A stretch of 64,000 nucleotides of DNA, taken from the NCBI RefSeq assembly GCF_023238205.1, contig NZ_CP096661.1:186001-250000 (forward strand), read 5' to 3'. A program made the position numbers and the translations under genes. Source of the stretch: Halorussus limi (GTDB lineage Archaea; Halobacteriota; Halobacteria; Halobacteriales; Haladaptataceae). Positions 16,665 to 24,260 of the stretch are shown piece by piece. Under the pieces are notes generated by a model. It did no database searches. It worked only from the letters and a program-made list of their open reading frames with translations, and was not told the DNA's origin. Positions within the stretch are counted from its first letter, which is position 1. The number at the start of each line of letters is the position of its first letter.

Positions 16665-17066
16665 TTATTCGTCGCGATACGTTTCTAGTGGGAGGCGGTC
16701 AAGACCGGCAGTATCGTAGTCTTGCTCGCTTGAGAGTACTCTCCCATCGCCTGTTGTGGCCATCCCGGCGTGGAGTGCATCAAATGGTGTCATCTGGTGT
16801 TCCTCCAAGAACGTGGCAGCAGCGAGAACAGCGTCCTCGTGGTGTTCTGGCCGAATCGGCACTAACTCGAGGAGATTGGTGATTGCTCGTGGCGCATCGA
16901 TCTCGTACTCGGCCTGTTCACGGTCGTAGAACAGAACGAGTACCTCAGCGTATGCCAGAATCGATGTATGAATGTCATCTTGTTCCTCAAGCGCTTGAAG
17001 TGCGGGCTCACGGAGCCAATCGCTGTCTTTGACGAGGGCTATGAGGAAGTCGGTTTCGACGTACAC
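16665..17066 (-). CDS. vapC: VapC-type PIN-domain toxin
   Basis: A 133-residue PIN-domain ribonuclease. The start is a GTG (17064-17066) three bases after the antitoxin stop, so the two are translated from one mRNA. Conserved acidic residues are visible: Asp in VETDFLIAL (about residue 5), Glu in AYAEVLVL (about 40), Asp in TPFDALHAG (about 95) and the SSEQDYD end motif (about 112-118). In the family these coordinate Mg2+/Mn2+ and cut tRNA or rRNA to halt growth. It lies immediately beside the decayed nucleotidyltransferase tail. Confidence 0.9.
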   Translation of the reverse strand: MYVETDFLIALVKDSDWLREPALQALEEQDDIHTSILAYAEVLVLFYDREQAEYEIDAPRAITNLLELVPIRPEHHEDAVLAAATFLEEHQMTPFDALHAGMATTGDGRVLSSEQDYDTAGLDRLPLETYRDE

Positions 17067-17069
17067 GAG

Positions 17070-17336
17070 TCAGTCCTCGTGGTCCTCCGAGCGACTCTCG
17101 ACTTCTGCTTGCACGTCTTCAGTAATTCGCTTGCGGGCATCGGCTTTCAACTGGTCGGTATTGTCACCCTCAAAAGCGTCACCAACCGCCTCACGCAGTC
17201 CCTCTAATGGGTCCTCGTCAACGGGAAATAGCGCAACATGGCTCGGGAGTTCGACGATACGATACTGGTCTCCGAACCGCTCACGAACGTCCTTCGGCAA
17301 GTAGATGCGTCCGCGTTCGTCCGTAGATTTCGACAT
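17070..17336 (-). CDS. vapB: VapB-type antitoxin (AbrB/SpoVT fold)
   Basis: An 88-residue protein from the ATG at 17334-17336. Residues about 1-45 (STDERGRIYLPKDVRERF, QYRIVELPSHVALFPV) form the swapped-hairpin AbrB-like DNA-binding domain; the acidic C-terminal half (EGLREAVGDAFEGDNTDQL onward) should bind and block the PIN toxin. It precedes vapC with a 3-base gap. A TATA box on its strand (17361-17369) and a phased direct repeat behind it (17369-17399) point to autoregulation. Confidence 0.88.
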   Translation of the reverse strand: MSKSTDERGRIYLPKDVRERFGDQYRIVELPSHVALFPVDEDPLEGLREAVGDAFEGDNTDQLKADARKRITEDVQAEVESRSEDHED

Positions 17337-17360
17337 CCTATACACTACTACCACAGGATG

Positions 17361-17399
17361 ATTATAAAGTCTTCCCGTAAAATCGCTTGTTTTCCCGTA
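17361..17399 (-). promoter_or_regulatory. vapBC promoter with phased direct repeat
   Basis: On the minus strand CTTTATAAT (17361-17369) lies 25-33 bases before the vapB ATG, as expected for a leaderless haloarchaeal promoter. Directly upstream, the 11-mer TACGGGAARAC occurs twice (plus-strand coordinates 17369-17379 and 17389-17399), exactly 20 bases apart, i.e. about two helical turns. It overlaps the BRE position. This is a plausible operator for the VapB(C) complex. Confidence 0.55.
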
Positions 17400-17730
17400 C
17401 AGGCTGAATGTGTCAGAGACACGTTCGCGTCAACAAGAACAGTCGGCGCATCCGACAAGGAAGTATCCTGACCCATTCCCCATATGAATCGTGGTCATGT
17501 GTAGATATTGAATGAGGATTGCTACTGTCTAATAGAGGCGTGGTGGAAGACCAACAATTGTCCCCGAATACTCGCCCAGAACTGAACGATAAGTCCCGCC
17601 ATATCAAGGAAATATGTAATCAGTATCCTACTCACTATACTTGAGTACGTGTCTGGGTAACGGACATATATAAATCCGACCGCCATTTTACATATAAACT
17701 TTAAGTAGAAGGGGGAAGAGATACCTTTGT
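17400..17730. other. A+T-rich spacer between two toxin-antitoxin loci
   Basis: No gene is visible in this 331-base divergent spacer. Near its right end, ATATATAAAT (about 17667) and ACATATAAAC (about 17690-17700) could serve as TATA boxes for the nucleotidyltransferase gene, and AAGGGGGAAG lies shortly before the ATG at 17731. Confidence 0.45.
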
Positions 17731-18423
17731 ATGAAAGAGAATGCGAATATGGATTCGGGTGGCGGATCGACAATCCGCCTCGATATACCGGCTCAGGACA
17801 CGAATCTCTTCAAGAGCCAGGCAGTCCACGAGATACTTTCATTTTTAGCTCGGTATCACACCGACGAGTTCTCTATCACAGAATTAGGTGACGCCGTGGA
17901 CTACTCACAACCAACGATCTCGAAGGCTGTCGATATACTGGCCGCCAACGACCTCGTCGTCACCCGACGTGAAGGGAATACTAAGAACGTACACATCAAC
18001 CGTGGTCGATTATCACGCTCGGACGATCCCTTCCTCCAAATCCCGCAACCTGAATTCCACAAGCCGGTCCGCACAGCAGTCACGGAGATACTCGAGAATC
18101 TCGACGGTCTCGTCGGTATCGTCCTGTACGGTAGTGTCGCACGAGGAGACGCTGACCGTCGGAGTGATATCGACTTGTGGGCACTCATTGAAGAAGACCG
18201 GATGGCGAACCAGCGAACCGCGAACCGCGTCCGCCAAGACCTCGAAGACCACGAATTCGAAACCGGCCGATACACATACGATATCGATGTCGAATCGCTT
18301 CCCGCCGTCCCGAACTATACTGATGAACTCCGAGACGTGCTGAGTGACGGACTCGTCGTTCATGACACAGAGAAATTCGAGACAGTCCGGAAGATGGTGT
18401 TCCATGGTGACCTCGATGAGTAG
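17731..18423 (+). CDS. HTH-nucleotidyltransferase antitoxin (MntA-like)
   Basis: A 230-residue fusion. Residues about 27-95 are a winged HTH ('FSITELGDAVDYSQPTISKAVDILAANDLVVTRREG'). Residues about 108-215 are a minimal nucleotidyltransferase with the signature GS-x(10)-DID in YGSVARGDADRRSDIDLW and a later Asp in DIDVESLP as third metal ligand. In MNT/HEPN systems this enzyme AMPylates and silences the HEPN toxin. The added HTH would let it repress its own promoter. The stop overlaps the toxin start by 8 bases (ATGAGTAG), so the two are translationally coupled. A second, broken copy of its tail lies at 16527-16657. Confidence 0.85.
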   Translation: MKENANMDSGGGSTIRLDIPAQDTNLFKSQAVHEILSFLARYHTDEFSITELGDAVDYSQPTISKAVDILAANDLVVTRREGNTKNVHINRGRLSRSDDPFLQIPQPEFHKPVRTAVTEILENLDGLVGIVLYGSVARGDADRRSDIDLWALIEEDRMANQRTANRVRQDLEDHEFETGRYTYDIDVESLPAVPNYTDELRDVLSDGLVVHDTEKFETVRKMVFHGDLDE

Positions 18424-18931
18424 AGAGACAGACCCACAGGCTATCACGGACGCGCTCGACGCAGCGATTGACGCATTCAACGAAGAAGGCTACGGTGTCC
18501 TCACACGAGAAGACGCAATCGATCCGGACGTCGACTGGAAAACACATCTAACGAAGGCCTGCCGACTGCTAGCCGCTGTCGAAACCATCGCCGACCAAGG
18601 CTTCTATACTGCGACTATCGAGTTGTGCTTCGGCGCAACCGAACGGTCCGTCGAAGCGTATGCGTTAGCCGAAGGTGGCGACGACCTCAATGACTTCCAC
18701 GACCACACGTCCTGCTACGACCGCGCAACCGACCTCGGCCTCCTCTCAGGCACAACAACCCGTGAACTCCGACAACTGTACGACACCAATCGCACAGACA
18801 GTTACTACGGTGGACGACGCCCGACAGAACGCCAAGCAGACACCATGCAACAACTAGCTCAAAACGTCCATAAACACGTCACGAATCAGGTTCGGGAAGG
18901 CGGCGTCTGCGTCTGCGACTCACCAAACTAA
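18416..18931 (+). CDS. HEPN-family toxin partner (HepT-like)
   Basis: A 171-residue mostly helical protein starting at the ATG inside the end of the nucleotidyltransferase gene; the longer upstream frame overlaps that gene and is rejected. Its size, helical pattern ('KACRLLAAVETIADQGFYTATIELCFGATERSVEAYAL') and coupling to an MNT gene indicate HEPN. The usual ribonuclease motif R-x(4-6)-H is not obvious: at the expected place it has NRTDSYYGG, with Tyr-Tyr where His would be. In studied systems a Tyr near this motif is the AMPylation target. It may be a diverged nuclease or a non-catalytic member. Confidence 0.7.
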   Translation: MSRETDPQAITDALDAAIDAFNEEGYGVLTREDAIDPDVDWKTHLTKACRLLAAVETIADQGFYTATIELCFGATERSVEAYALAEGGDDLNDFHDHTSCYDRATDLGLLSGTTTRELRQLYDTNRTDSYYGGRRPTERQADTMQQLAQNVHKHVTNQVREGGVCVCDSPN

Positions 18932-18959
18932 CGACCTCGACGCAGTCGGGCCAGACCGG

Positions 18960-19025
18960 CTACTCCGCCAACCACGCGTTGAGGTCGTTGATTCCGTCGG
19001 GGTGGAGGAAGACGGAGATTAAAAA
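18960..19025 (-). pseudogene. C-terminal gene remnant
   Basis: The minus strand reads FLISVFLHPDGINDLNAWLA E and stops at TAG (18960-18962). The sentence-like composition suggests the tail of a lost gene, but 21 residues are too few to name a family. The surrounding 18932-19181 gap holds nothing else that I can support. Confidence 0.25.
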
Positions 19026-19181
19026 GCAAGAACGCTTTCAGGCCTGCAATAGCAGGATACTGAACGTCGATAGTTCCGATTGCAACGCGAATTTTCCCAG
19101 CGCCGATTCGGTTCGGAACTGTGGGTACTTCGTCGAGGAGGTCTCGGGTGACGGAGATGTCTTGCTGTGAAACGAGTGAGA

Positions 19182-21473
19182 CTACTTTCTCAAGTACTCT
19201 ATCAGCCCCTCACGAACACTTCGTGTCGTTTCCTTCGGCCCACGAATCATCGCAACGGTGGCGTCTACCTCCTCGCCGATCGTCTCCGGAATCGACCCGA
19301 ACAACGCCTGTGAAACCGATCCCGAGCGCGTAGCGCCGACACAGACCGTGTCGTACTCACTGACGGCGGCGAGCAACGTCTCCTCGATGTCCTCGCCGAC
19401 GACGACCTCGGTGTCGTAATCCATGTACTCGATTCCGGCCTGCTCGGCGACCCCGGCAATTATCTCCTCACCTCGTTCGCGAGGATCGTCCTCGTCGTCG
19501 GGACGTTGCGCGTTGAGGAGGGTGAGCGCTCCCTCTTCGCGCGTCGTCGCGACGAGTTCCGCGGCCCGACCAGCGGCGATCGGGGCGTGGGGTCCTTCGC
19601 CGACGAGTGCGACGACGTCTTTGAGTTCGTCGACGCGTTCCGTCGTTGCAAGCTTGACTAGTGACACCTCACAGGGGGCGTGGGTGACGACTTGATCGAT
19701 GTTCGACCCAAGGATGTGCTCGCGGGCGCTCCGCGACCCCTTCCAGCCCATCAGCACGTGGTCGGCCCGTTCGTCCTCCACCACGTCCAGCACGACATCG
19801 CCGACATCACGCCCGACGATAGCCCGCGTTCGGATGCCGATGTCGAGATCCTCGGCGATATCGCGGGCCGCGTCGAGGAGTTCCTGTTGCCGTGCGACTC
19901 GCTCCTCCTCGAACTCGACGTCTTGGGAAAGTGAGGTCTGCTGTGGTACTTCGATGACGTTGACTGCGATGATTTCGGCGTCCTCGTCCTCGTGGGCGTG
20001 AGCGTTCGCGGCAGCGAGTCGGAGCAGGTCGCGTTCTGTATCGGGGTTGGCCACCGGGACGACGACCCGGTAGTTGCCCTTTCCGTCCGTAGCGGTCGTC
20101 GGGCGTGGCGCGATGGCCTCCCCGACCAGTCCGTCCGTGGTCGCGCGGTGGCGGGCGTAGCCGAAGTACCAGACGATGCCGACGGCGACGATGGCGACCC
20201 CAATGGCCTGTACGATCCAGCTCATCTGGAGCAGGACGGCGATGCAGGCGAGGAATCCGACTACCGGGACGACCGGATAGAGGATGCTCGGCACTCGGAA
20301 GGAGGGGTCGTAGTCGTCGGGGTCGGCCCGACGCATCACCACGACGGCGACGTGAACCAGCGCGTAGGTGATGAGATACGAGAACGACGCAACCTCCGCA
20401 AGCGTGCCGATCTCGACGCCACTGGCAATCAACACGAGGATGACCACACCCGTTGCGACAATAGCGCGATAGGGCGTTCGGAATCGGTCATGGACTTGGT
20501 TGAGCCAGTTCGTGAGAATCTTGTCTCGGCCCATAGCGAAGTTGACGCGCGCCGCCGACAGGATGGAGGCGTTCGCGCTCGACACTGTGGCCAGCATCGC
20601 GCCGACCACCATGGCGAACCCGCCGGCCTCGGCCCACGAAATCGAAATCGGTCCGAGTTCGAGCCTGCCGAACGAACTCATCACCGTCTCGGCGACGTCG
20701 GCGACCGGAATGTTCGAGGTTGCGAGCGCGTCGATGGAGAGGGTGCCAGTACTGACGAACATCACGAACACGTACATCAGCGTCGGAGTGACGACGGCCG
20801 CAATCATCGACAGCGGGAGATTCCGACTCGGATTCTTGATTTCTTCGGCGCTGGTCGCGATGACCTCGAACCCGATGAACGACACGTAGATTGTTCCCGC
20901 CGTCGCGGCGACCGCAGGCCACCCGTTCGGATTGAACGGGGAGAGCGTCTCCATGTCCACGTTCAGCACCCCGAACGCGATGAACACGATGATGAGACCA
21001 ACCAGCGCGAGTACGATGACGTTCTGGAGCGCTCCGGTCTCCTTGACGCCATAGTAGTTGACGCCCGTCAGGATGGCCGCCATCACGAGTGCGGTGACGG
21101 CGACGCCGGTCGAGCCCATCGGGACGAAGTACGTGAGGTACTGGCCGAACCCGAGCATGTAGAACGCGGAGGCGAACATCAGGCCCGCCCACATGCCCCA
21201 GCCGACGATGCTCCCGAAGAAGCTGCCGAGCGATCGGTTCACGTAGTAGTAGCTGCCGCCGGCCTTTGGCATTCCGGTGGCGAGTTCCGACAGCGACAGG
21301 GCGGCGAGCAGCGAGACGAGGCCGCCGATTGCGAACGAGATCATGCTCGCCGGGCCGGCGGCTTCGGCGGCGATGCTCGGCAGGACGAAGATACCCGCCC
21401 CGATCATCGTCCCGAGGCCGATGGTGTACGCTTCGAGGAAGCCGAGGTCGCGGGCGAGTTCCTGGTCGGTCAT
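19182..21473 (-). CDS. APC-family amino-acid permease fused to two universal-stress domains
   Basis: A 763-residue protein. Residues about 10-430 form an APC-superfamily transporter with roughly twelve hydrophobic helices; the first, 'LGFLEAYTIGLGTMIGAGIFVLPS', carries the GxG substrate-binding break. The C-terminal 300 residues contain two UspA-like domains (about 455-595 and 610-750); the first ends in the 'GWKGSR...ILGSNIDQVV' nucleotide-binding pattern. Haloarchaeal permeases of this architecture probably couple uptake to adenine nucleotide status. The ATG overlaps the stop of a short universal-stress fragment (TGATG), so translation is coupled to it. Confidence 0.88.
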   Translation of the reverse strand: MTDQELARDLGFLEAYTIGLGTMIGAGIFVLPSIAAEAAGPASMISFAIGGLVSLLAALSLSELATGMPKAGGSYYYVNRSLGSFFGSIVGWGMWAGLMFASAFYMLGFGQYLTYFVPMGSTGVAVTALVMAAILTGVNYYGVKETGALQNVIVLALVGLIIVFIAFGVLNVDMETLSPFNPNGWPAVAATAGTIYVSFIGFEVIATSAEEIKNPSRNLPLSMIAAVVTPTLMYVFVMFVSTGTLSIDALATSNIPVADVAETVMSSFGRLELGPISISWAEAGGFAMVVGAMLATVSSANASILSAARVNFAMGRDKILTNWLNQVHDRFRTPYRAIVATGVVILVLIASGVEIGTLAEVASFSYLITYALVHVAVVVMRRADPDDYDPSFRVPSILYPVVPVVGFLACIAVLLQMSWIVQAIGVAIVAVGIVWYFGYARHRATTDGLVGEAIAPRPTTATDGKGNYRVVVPVANPDTERDLLRLAAANAHAHEDEDAEIIAVNVIEVPQQTSLSQDVEFEEERVARQQELLDAARDIAEDLDIGIRTRAIVGRDVGDVVLDVVEDERADHVLMGWKGSRSAREHILGSNIDQVVTHAPCEVSLVKLATTERVDELKDVVALVGEGPHAPIAAGRAAELVATTREEGALTLLNAQRPDDEDDPRERGEEIIAGVAEQAGIEYMDYDTEVVVGEDIEETLLAAVSEYDTVCVGATRSGSVSQALFGSIPETIGEEVDATVAMIRGPKETTRSVREGLIEYLRK

Positions 21474-21643
21474 CAGCCTCCGCCCTCCTTGTCGGGCGCT
21501 CCGCCGGTCTTCTCGATGGCGTGGACTGCCGAGACGTTACCGCCACCGTCCCGACCCCGAGAACGTACCCGTTCGCAGGTCGCTTTCGCGCCCTCCACGG
21601 ACGCGACGGGAGTGACAACCTCTTGAAGTAGTTGGTCTGTCAT
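21473..21643 (-). CDS. truncated universal-stress protein coupled to the permease
   Basis: A 56-residue frame from the ATG at 21641-21643 (MTDQLLQEVVTPVASVEGAK). This is the first strand and helix of a UspA domain, through the NVSAVHAIEKTGGAPDK segment, but the remaining 90 or so residues of the family are absent. Its TGA overlaps the permease ATG and the last codons (AAGGAGGGCGGAGG) form a strong ribosome-binding site for the permease. It may survive as a translation leader rather than as a folded protein. Confidence 0.5.
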   Translation of the reverse strand: MTDQLLQEVVTPVASVEGAKATCERVRSRGRDGGGNVSAVHAIEKTGGAPDKEGGG

Positions 21644-21709
21644 AGGTGTTACTCTCTTTTCGTGACCCACGGGTTAGCGCCAACCGTAAATATAGTTTTG
21701 AATTCATAG

Positions 21710-22258
21710 AGTACCGAGACGCATCTCCACCCGCGGCACCCCGAATCTGACTGCCCCCGCCCCAACGATGGTACCGGAATCTCCTGGAGCGATAACAAGT
21801 GGGAGTTCGACTCCAGCTCGCAGAACATCAGCGAGTACTGTGAGAACTTCGACCCGAACCACGAGGGAACTATCGCCGAAAGGGACTACCGTACCGCATA
21901 CGGAGGGAATGGCGATACGAAAGGCCATCCCGTCGTCGGTCTCGAAAAACAGGAAAGCGGCGCTCGCCCCGTCTACGGTTACTACCCTACAGTTACACGA
22001 ACCTCTGTGGTGCCTCCGGCATCTCGTTCGGAATCGCATCCGGCGCAGTTTCCGTCTCGGCATCGTCAGGTATCGGTCTGGACAGTTGGAATACAAGCCA
22101 CGAACGTTAAAAATCTAAGACCGGCTACAGAGCTGCCCCTTTCCCCCGTTATCAGTATTGCAATACGGTTTCTTGATTCAGTCTGCGGCGTGGTTTTCGC
22201 ACCGATTCCACGGTTCGCACGAGTTGTCCCACCCGGTGAGCTTCGCCTTTTCGTTTGA
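21710..22258 (+). pseudogene. remnant of a gene of unknown function
   Basis: A plus frame stays open for 183 codons after a TAG at 21707-21709 but has no start codon before its protein-like part. The first 90 codons have sensible composition and haloarchaeal third positions: GTGISWSDNKWEFDSSSQNI, EYCENFDPNHEGTIAERDYR, GGNGDTKGHPVVGLEKQESG and ARPVYGYYP. After about 22000 it loses this character. It looks like a front-truncated fragment of a larger, possibly secreted protein. I cannot name the family. Confidence 0.4.
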
Positions 22259-22423
22259 TACCTGATACCAGTTCGACCGGGGTTCGACGAAGAGTGGTTC
22301 TCTCAAGTTGGGCGTTGACAGAATGACCACGAACGTCGGCGGGGGAGAAGTTCGGTAGTGAACCAGGTTTGCGGCTCGTTGCGCTTCTTGGTTCGAGCAG
22401 AGGGCTTTTCCCCGCGGTGACGG
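22259..22423. other. short gene-free gap
   Basis: Nothing recognisable. It separates the remnant above from the end of the aldehyde dehydrogenase gene. Confidence 0.4.
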
Positions 22424-24007
22424 CTATTCGACGCGGGTCCTGCTCTGCTCACGCATGAACTGCTGGAGGTACCAGTAGCCGCCGGCGAACTTGCCGGTCG
22501 TCCCCGAGAACTTCCAGCCGCCGAAGGGCTGGGCCTGCACGAGCGCCCCCGTAGTTGCGCTCTGGGTTCGGTTGGCGTAGCACATTCCGGGCTCGACCTC
22601 GTCGAACCAGCGCTCGACCTCCTCGTCGTCCTCCGAAAAGATGCCCGCACAGAGGCCGTAATCGCTGTCGTTGGACTTCTCGATCCCCTCCCGTAAGCCA
22701 GACACAGGGTGAACGGTCACGAACGGGAGGAAGTGCTCCTCTCGAGCGAGGTCGTGTTCGTGGGGGATGTCGGTAACGACGGTGGGTTCGACGTATCGCC
22801 CCTCAGGCAGATCGTCGTCGTCGATGACGGACCCGCCCGTCCGGACCGTCCCGTCGGTCCGTGCCTGCTCGGTGATTCGCCGATATCGTTCGAGCGCACT
22901 GTCGTCGATAACGGGATTGACGACGGTCTCGAGTTTCTCGCCGCGACCGATCCCCAACTGCTCGGTCGAGTCCACTAGTCGGTCGGTGAACTCGTCGAAG
23001 ACATCCTCGTAGACGTACACGCGGGAGGTTGCCGAACACTTCTGGCCGCTGAATGAGAACGCGCCCTTCGCGACCCCTTCGACTGCACCGTCGAGGTCGG
23101 CCTCGTCACTGACGATAACCGGATTCTTCCCCCCGAGTTCGGCGATGACGGGCCCGCGCTTGCCCTGCTCTCGAAACGTCCGCTCGATACCGAGGCCGAC
23201 TTCGCGCGACCCCGTGAACGCCACACCCGCGACGTCCTCGTGTTCGGTGAGGGGTCGGCCGACCTCGCTACCGCCTCCGGTGACCAAGTTGCACACCCCG
23301 TCGGGAATCCCCGCGTCGGCGAGAACGTCGACGAACGTGTGAGCGATTAAGGGCGTCGCGCTCGCGGGTTTGGCGACGACAGTGTTTCCGGTGACCATCG
23401 CGCCGGTAGTCATACCGGCGAGGATGGCCAACGGGAAGTTGAACGGGGCGACGACCGCAAAGACGCCGTACGGGCGTAGCAGATTCGTGGTGTGCTGACG
23501 CGGCGTCGGTTGGCCAGTATCGAACCGATAGCCGTCGGAGCGCTCCAGTTCCCGACTGTAGAACCGGAGGAAGTCGATGGCCTCGTCGACGTCGGCCATC
23601 GCTTCGGTCCGGTTTTTCCCGTTTTCGAGAGACAGCGTCGCCGCCAACTCGAACTTACGGTCCCGCATGCGGTCGGCGGCGGTCCGGAAGACCTCGGTGC
23701 GCGCGTCGACATCGCGACGCTCCCACTCCGGGAACGCCGCCTCGGCGGCGCTCACCGCGGCATCGACCTCCGATTCGCCGCCCGAGGCGAACTCGCCAAT
23801 TTCGAGGTCCAAGTCTCCTGGACTCGTCACTTGGAATCGGTCGTCGGTATCGACGCGATTGCCGTCGATGCGTAGCCCGTGGTACTCTCCCAATTCGGCC
23901 TTCACGGACTCAATCGCTTCCTCGTAGGCCTCGTGAAACTCGTCCTCGTTTCCGTTCTGTTGATAGGTGAGAAGCGTCAGTTCGTTCTCGAACTCTTCAG
24001 GGTGCAC
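22424..24007 (-). CDS. aldehyde dehydrogenase, probably 1-pyrroline-5-carboxylate / semialdehyde type
   Basis: A 527-residue NAD(P)-dependent aldehyde dehydrogenase starting at a GTG (24005-24007). The catalytic Cys is about residue 324 (GQKCSA) and the general base Glu about 290 (IAELGGKN); the cofactor loop AFTGSREVG lies at about 263-271 and PFNFPLA at about 188-194. The length, the N-terminal 'LTLLTYQQNGNEDEFHEAYEEA' arm and the ending QPFGGWKFSGTTGKFAGG are closest to glutamate-gamma-semialdehyde (P5C) dehydrogenases, the second step of proline and arginine breakdown. The substrate is inferred. A dyad upstream (24046-24080) may control it. No proline dehydrogenase is adjacent. Confidence 0.85.
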   Translation of the reverse strand: MHPEEFENELTLLTYQQNGNEDEFHEAYEEAIESVKAELGEYHGLRIDGNRVDTDDRFQVTSPGDLDLEIGEFASGGESEVDAAVSAAEAAFPEWERRDVDARTEVFRTAADRMRDRKFELAATLSLENGKNRTEAMADVDEAIDFLRFYSRELERSDGYRFDTGQPTPRQHTTNLLRPYGVFAVVAPFNFPLAILAGMTTGAMVTGNTVVAKPASATPLIAHTFVDVLADAGIPDGVCNLVTGGGSEVGRPLTEHEDVAGVAFTGSREVGLGIERTFREQGKRGPVIAELGGKNPVIVSDEADLDGAVEGVAKGAFSFSGQKCSATSRVYVYEDVFDEFTDRLVDSTEQLGIGRGEKLETVVNPVIDDSALERYRRITEQARTDGTVRTGGSVIDDDDLPEGRYVEPTVVTDIPHEHDLAREEHFLPFVTVHPVSGLREGIEKSNDSDYGLCAGIFSEDDEEVERWFDEVEPGMCYANRTQSATTGALVQAQPFGGWKFSGTTGKFAGGYWYLQQFMREQSRTRVE

Positions 24008-24045
24008 GGGCCTATAAGGTCCTTGGCGTGCTTATATGTTCGTCT

Positions 24046-24080
24046 CACTATAGTGGTGGATTTTCACCCACCATACAGTG
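24046..24080. promoter_or_regulatory. dyad operator candidate upstream of aldehyde dehydrogenase
   Basis: CACTATAGTGGTGG (24046-24059) and CCACCATACAGTG (24068-24080) form an imperfect dyad. On the minus strand CATATAAG (24031-24038) is a TATA box about 25-30 bases before the GTG start, so the dyad sits over the BRE, a typical site for a haloarchaeal repressor. Confidence 0.4.
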
Positions 24081-24123
24081 AAGAGTGCAGGGCGACACGT
24101 TCGTAGTGATAGCGATGAATATT

Positions 24124-24150
24124 TGCTGAATACAGCCTCTCTATGCAGCA
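24124..24150. repeat. dispersed hairpin repeat TGCTGAATACA, copy 3
   Basis: TGCTGAATACA (24124-24134) is followed by an imperfect right arm TATGCAGCA (24142-24150). It resembles the copy at 15241-15267 and lies 110 bases left of the IS6 element. Confidence 0.5.
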
Positions 24151-24260
24151 CGCTTTCGATACTACCTTTCACGGTCGATAGGTCGCTTGCTGAACAATTC
24201 GCATCAAAAATTGAGCAAAATCACCGAATCAGTCGTAGGTCACAGACTGAATAAAGAAAC

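Noticed and set aside
19992-21626. 544-codon plus-strand ORF opposite the permease
   Set aside because: It is an antisense shadow: highly charged Asp/Arg/Glu/His composition in a G+C-rich stretch, while the minus strand gives an unmistakable permease-USP protein.
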